Shown here piece after piece: positions 14,387 through 18,129 of a stretch of 18,129 bases of DNA. The notes beneath the pieces were generated by a model. The model did no database searches and was not told where the DNA came from. It saw nothing but the letters and a program-made list of their open reading frames with translations. The position numbers were made by a program, and so were the translations under genes. Source of the DNA: CAYWBI01 sp964456445 (GTDB lineage Bacteria; Calditrichota; Calditrichia; Calditrichales; J004); NCBI GenBank assembly GCA_964456445.1, contig CAYWBI010000070.1, forward strand, positions 1 through 18,129, given 5' to 3'. Each line of letters begins with the position of its first letter. Position 1 is the stretch's first letter.

Positions 14387-17300
14387 TTATTCGTTTTCTT
14401 CATCTAAAATATGTTTAATTTTGGCAAGCAACGTTTCGGGTTTGTAAGGTTTTTGTAAAAAACCGGCAAGCCCTTTGCCAACAAAATTATTCGTTGCGTT
14501 TTGCTCGTTATATCCACTGGAGAGCAACACTTTTACGTCCGAACGGATATGGCGCATTTCCCTAAAAGCTTCCTCGCCGCTTAGGTGTGGCATGGTCATA
14601 TCCAGGATAACCATTTTGATTTTTTCGGTATTTTTTTGGAAAATCTCCACGGCCTTCTTTCCATCCGATGCACAAATCACGGTAAAGCCACTTCTTTCGA
14701 GGGTGTTTTTACAAAGGGCACGTATCGTTTCTTCATCATCGGCCACCAAAATCAGACCACTGCCAACCCATTGAGTAATGACCGATTTTTCTTTATGGAT
14801 GGACATGGCTGTTTTGTCCGATAGGGGGAAAAGTATCTTAAAGGTGGTCCCCCGTTCCGGTTCGCTGTATATTTTAATTGCGCCATTGTGCCCGCGCATG
14901 ATGCCCAGAACGGCAGCCAGCCCAAGACCCCGGCCCGTAAATTTAGTGGTATAAAAAGGATCAAATATTTTTGAAATGGTTTCCTGGGGCATCCCGCATC
15001 CGGTATCGGAAATTTCGACATATACATAAATACCCGGTTCAAGGTTGTCGTCAAGATAGGTTTCCTTAAGATAATTTTCATCACACTCCATTGCCCCTGA
15101 CGAAATAGTTATAATACCACTCTTACTTCCGATGGCGTCCGATGCATTAATAATCAGGTTCATAATGACTTGCCGGACCTGGGTGACGTCCACTTCAATG
15201 CTAGGCAGGTGCTGTTCAAGATTATATCTGATGATCACCTTTTTAGAAATCGAACTTTCCAGAAGAAATGTCATTTCTTCAACGATGTCATTCAGGTTTA
15301 TGGCCATCACAGTAAAGCGGCCTTTGCCTGAATAGGCTAGTAATTGGCGACATAAATCCGCCGCCCGTATTGCGGAATTTTCAATATTTTTGATATTGGA
15401 AAGTACCGGTGAAGCCAGGGGCAGCTCCATTTGGGCCAGCCCTACATTTCCAAGCACCCCCGTGAGCAGGTTATTAAAATCATGTGCAATACCTCCAGCC
15501 AGTACGCCCAGGCTTTCTAACTTTTGAGCATGTTGTATTTGGGCCTCGAGTTTTTTTCGTTCCTGTTCTGCTTTTACCTTATCGGTAATATCCCGAACAA
15601 TACCTAAGGCAAAAACTTCATTTTCTATTGTTATGGGCGTGCCATAAAGTTCGGCAAAAAACACTTCACCGTTTTTTCGTTTTAGGCGTACGGAGCGGTG
15701 ACCGGTTGTTCCAGACGCCACTTTAGGAAAAAGTACAACATCCTCATCTTCGGCTAAAAGCAGCATCAGGTTTTCGCCCAATAACTCCTGGCGGCTATAG
15801 CCGGTCATATCGCAAATTGCCTGGTTAACCATTACATATTCTCCGGCCTGGTTGGCCATTCCCATGCCATCAATTGTTTGTTCAATTACCGTGCGGAACA
15901 GCCGTTCACTTTCGATAACCTTTTGCTCCAGCTTTTTGCGTTGGGTTATATCATGCACGATGACAAACATGGATTTGGTTTTGCCCGTCTTGATGGGCGA
16001 GGCATAAATCTCAACATCACGGATTTCAGCGTTGGCCAGTCGATGTTTAAACTGGAAATAATTATCCGGTTTTTTCATTGCAGAGCGCATCAATTCAGTA
16101 CGTTTTTCCTGATCAATCAGGTTTATATCACCCATGTTCATCTTTAAAAGCCTGGCCCGTTTATAGCCATAAAAATCACATGCGGCCTTGTTTGCATCAA
16201 TTATCTGTTGTTTATTTGGCGGGTCAACCAATAGCATCACGGCTTTATTATCTTCAAAAAGTGAACGAAAGCGTTGTTCGCTTTCCCTCAAAGCCTGTTC
16301 ATCCCGTTTACGCATGATCGCGGCAATTACCTGATTTCCAAGCGTCTGGGCCAATTGAATCTCCCCCTCGCTAAAATCATAAGAACTTTTGGCATAAAGC
16401 ATAACTTTGCCAATAACATGTTCATTAAAAGTCAAAGGGACAAAAACCAGGGCCTGGATATTTTCTTTTTTAAAAATTTCCCTGTATTCCGGCATGGTTT
16501 GATCCGTGTCCACATCGGCAATGATAACCGGTTCTGGATTTTTATGTTCTGGCGTCCATGGCGAATGCCCGTCAACCGCATGCCGATACGTTTCAGATAT
16601 CCCCCGCCAGGCAATAAAGCGCATAACGTCCTGGTCATCAAACATCAGGATGGAGGCCCGTTTAATATTCATAGAATCTTCAAGAATATCAAACACCAGT
16701 TCAAAAGTGGATTCCAATTTAACAGAGCTTATTATCGCCTTTGTAAGCTTATGAATGTTCTTCAGCTCTTTGAATTGTTTCCTGGCATCGCGCTCAGCCA
16801 GAACTTTTTCGGTAATATCCCGTGCAATACTCAGAATACCATCTTTGCCATTGGGCAGGATAATATGTTTTTCATCTAATTGAACGAATATATTTATACC
16901 GTCTTTTCGCTGGCAGGCCACGGTATGGTTTAAAACTTTTCCCGCCAAAATTGAAGCAATATGCTTGGGAATGATATCATTTTTACTTTTAGGTGTAGAA
17001 ACGATGCCTACATGCCGACCGATAAGTTCATCGCGATCGTATTGTGTAATAACCGAATAAGCCGGGTTTGCATCAAGAATGATACCGTTCTCATCAAGTA
17101 CAAAGATGCCGGTCGGGGATAAATTGAAAAGGTTTCGATAACGTTCTTTTTGTTCTCGCAGGGCATCCTCACGGATTTTCCGTAAAGAAATATCACGTAC
17201 GGCAGTGCAGCGGATCTGCTTGTTACGGTATTCGAACATCTTGCCCTGAAATTCGGCCCAAAAGGTACTGCCATTTTTACGTAAACCTTTTGCTTCATAA

Positions 17301-17968
17301 GGTTCTTCAAAATGGTCATGAATATTTTTTCCTACTAAATCACGAAACTCAGGTGATATAAATTCTATAGCTTGTCGTCCTATAATTTCCTCACGGGTAT
17401 AACCAAACATACGCAGGGTAGGATCATTGACTTCAATCATTTTACCATGATCGATAAAGACGAGGGCCTCAAAAGCAGCATTGGAAAGAGCGCGGCTGCG
17501 TTCTTCACTATCGCGTAGGGCTATGGTCGTACGCATCTGTTCATCGATGTCTTTTACAACCGATATCACACGTTCCACACCATCAACTATACCGGATTTT
17601 AAATCGACCCGGACCCAGAACAGGCTGTCATCTTTACGCTTTGCATGCCAGATAAAATCTGTAGAACCGGCGGTAGCCGCCTTATAAATTTTTTCATTAG
17701 CGGCTTCCTGTATAAAAACACCTTCCCCGGAACTAAGTTGCTCGATGGAAATTTTTCTAAATTCTTGCTTTGTGTAACCATACATAGCGCTTGCCGCATT
17801 ATTGGAATCAATAATGGCGCTATTTTCCCTGTCCAGGATAAAGACAGCTTCGTTTATAAGATTAAAAATTGCAGGTTGTCCATGGGCTTTTAATTGCCTG
17901 GTCAAACGTTCATTTTCTGCCCTAAGGGAATCCAGCTCTTTATTTGCCGAAGTTTTTTTGGGGGACAT
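14387..17968 (-). CDS. Cytoplasmic hybrid sensor histidine kinase, PAS x5, GAF, receiver
   Basis: The 1193-residue protein is a multi-sensor hybrid kinase. Domains in order: short coiled coil (1-30); PAS1 (32-145), PAS2 (157-265), PAS3 (275-390), each ending in a VRDI/ARDITE-like strand; GAF (about 400-555); PAS4 (567-680); PAS5 (690-800); HisKA with GGIAHDFNNLL, phospho-acceptor His829; HATPase with N box (Asn941), DTGCGMP (988-994), FDPFYTTK and GRGLGL (1012-1017); receiver (1071-1190) with Asp1123 in VILDMTMPHLSG and Lys1173. There is no membrane segment or signal peptide, so it senses in the cytoplasm; ligands are unknown. It lacks a DNA-binding output and no response regulator is adjacent, so its partner lies elsewhere. 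GGAAA precedes the ATG. Confidence 0.95.
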   Translation of the reverse strand: MSPKKTSANKELDSLRAENERLTRQLKAHGQPAIFNLINEAVFILDRENSAIIDSNNAASAMYGYTKQEFRKISIEQLSSGEGVFIQEAANEKIYKAATAGSTDFIWHAKRKDDSLFWVRVDLKSGIVDGVERVISVVKDIDEQMRTTIALRDSEERSRALSNAAFEALVFIDHGKMIEVNDPTLRMFGYTREEIIGRQAIEFISPEFRDLVGKNIHDHFEEPYEAKGLRKNGSTFWAEFQGKMFEYRNKQIRCTAVRDISLRKIREDALREQKERYRNLFNLSPTGIFVLDENGIILDANPAYSVITQYDRDELIGRHVGIVSTPKSKNDIIPKHIASILAGKVLNHTVACQRKDGINIFVQLDEKHIILPNGKDGILSIARDITEKVLAERDARKQFKELKNIHKLTKAIISSVKLESTFELVFDILEDSMNIKRASILMFDDQDVMRFIAWRGISETYRHAVDGHSPWTPEHKNPEPVIIADVDTDQTMPEYREIFKKENIQALVFVPLTFNEHVIGKVMLYAKSSYDFSEGEIQLAQTLGNQVIAAIMRKRDEQALRESEQRFRSLFEDNKAVMLLVDPPNKQQIIDANKAACDFYGYKRARLLKMNMGDINLIDQEKRTELMRSAMKKPDNYFQFKHRLANAEIRDVEIYASPIKTGKTKSMFVIVHDITQRKKLEQKVIESERLFRTVIEQTIDGMGMANQAGEYVMVNQAICDMTGYSRQELLGENLMLLLAEDEDVVLFPKVASGTTGHRSVRLKRKNGEVFFAELYGTPITIENEVFALGIVRDITDKVKAEQERKKLEAQIQHAQKLESLGVLAGGIAHDFNNLLTGVLGNVGLAQMELPLASPVLSNIKNIENSAIRAADLCRQLLAYSGKGRFTVMAINLNDIVEEMTFLLESSISKKVIIRYNLEQHLPSIEVDVTQVRQVIMNLIINASDAIGSKSGIITISSGAMECDENYLKETYLDDNLEPGIYVYVEISDTGCGMPQETISKIFDPFYTTKFTGRGLGLAAVLGIMRGHNGAIKIYSEPERGTTFKILFPLSDKTAMSIHKEKSVITQWVGSGLILVADDEETIRALCKNTLERSGFTVICASDGKKAVEIFQKNTEKIKMVILDMTMPHLSGEEAFREMRHIRSDVKVLLSSGYNEQNATNNFVGKGLAGFLQKPYKPETLLAKIKHILDEENE

Positions 17969-18049
17969 TTTCCATCTTTCTTAACTATTGGCGTCTATAT
18001 ATTCCGTGCTAAATTAATTTTTTGCAAAAACATGCATTTCCCATAATTT

Positions 18050-18061
18050 GGCAACTTTGCC
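18050..18061. other. Small inverted repeat upstream of the histidine-kinase gene
   Basis: GGCAA and TTGCC flank two bases, 82 bp before the kinase start. It is a possible regulator site in the 161-bp upstream region, which otherwise shows only weak A/T-rich promoter-like sequence (TTGCAA followed 20 bases later by TATATA on the minus strand, too long a spacer). Confidence 0.2.
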
Positions 18062-18129
18062 ATGGATAAAAGAATATTAACAAAATAATCAGAACTGATG
18101 TCTTAATCAAAAGAAATACCATCGCCCTT

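Noticed and set aside
16274..16879. Long plus-strand open frame of about 200 codons inside the histidine-kinase gene, and a similar one at 5384-5995 inside flgA
   Set aside because: Both are antisense to genes with clear domain content, have no recognisable motifs and no ribosome-binding site.

Overview
The window (about 18 kb, moderately low G+C by eye) comes from a flagellated, diderm (Gram-negative type) bacterium. It encodes both P-ring (FlgI) and L-ring (FlgH) proteins, signal-peptide proteins, two lipoproteins and a probable small outer-membrane barrel. Shine-Dalgarno sites are plain AGGAGG/GGAG types. The mix of a complete rod/ring/hook-junction cluster, a DUF1684 lipoprotein and a Bacteroides-type tryptophanase would suit a member of the FCB assemblage (for example Calditrichota or Ignavibacteriota-like). 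That placement is inference; no rRNA or other marker gene is present. Every gene I can support lies on the minus strand.

Region 1 (1-7600), flagellar operon. Read in the direction of transcription the order is flgF, flgG, flgA, flgH, flgI, flgJ (rod-binding domain only), two tandem FlgN-like chaperone genes, flgK, and flgL (cut by the window edge). Gaps are 9-32 bp, with one 11-bp overlap. The products build the distal rod, then the P and L rings, then the hook-filament junction; the FlgN-like proteins should chaperone FlgK/FlgL. Notable points are the paired FlgN-like genes, a FlgH without a lipobox cysteine but with a hydrophobic C-terminal tail, a short FlgK and no muramidase domain on FlgJ.

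Region 2 (7601-8030), non-coding. It holds a possible sigma-54-like promoter just before flgF, a weak terminator-like hairpin, and a clear 64-bp imperfect palindrome (7889-7952) that looks like a dispersed MITE/REP-type repeat.

Region 3 (8031-9456), a three-gene unit: a small Xre-type regulator with a very good promoter that places transcription start on its ATG (probably leaderless), an eight-helix membrane protein, and a small beta-barrel-like secreted protein. Their function is unknown.

Region 4 (9486-11596): a cyclophilin-type peptidyl-prolyl isomerase with a strong bidirectional terminator after it, and a tryptophanase (tnaA) identified against tyrosine phenol-lyase by its specificity residues. 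A 36-codon candidate small ORF and a hairpin lie between them. About 280 bp upstream of tnaA are non-coding but structured.

Region 5 (11879-17968): a large soluble hybrid sensor histidine kinase (five PAS domains, GAF, HisKA/HATPase, receiver), a DUF1684 lipoprotein starting at TTG behind a perfect AGGAGG, and a ClsC/YmdC-like phospholipase D-family lipoprotein. The kinase and DUF1684 genes are very likely co-transcribed; the PLD gene may be.

I did not find a convincing undescribed multi-gene system. The most unusual items are the tandem FlgN genes, the FlgH variant, the leaderless regulator unit, and the structured intergenic DNA at 7889-7952 and 11690-11878.
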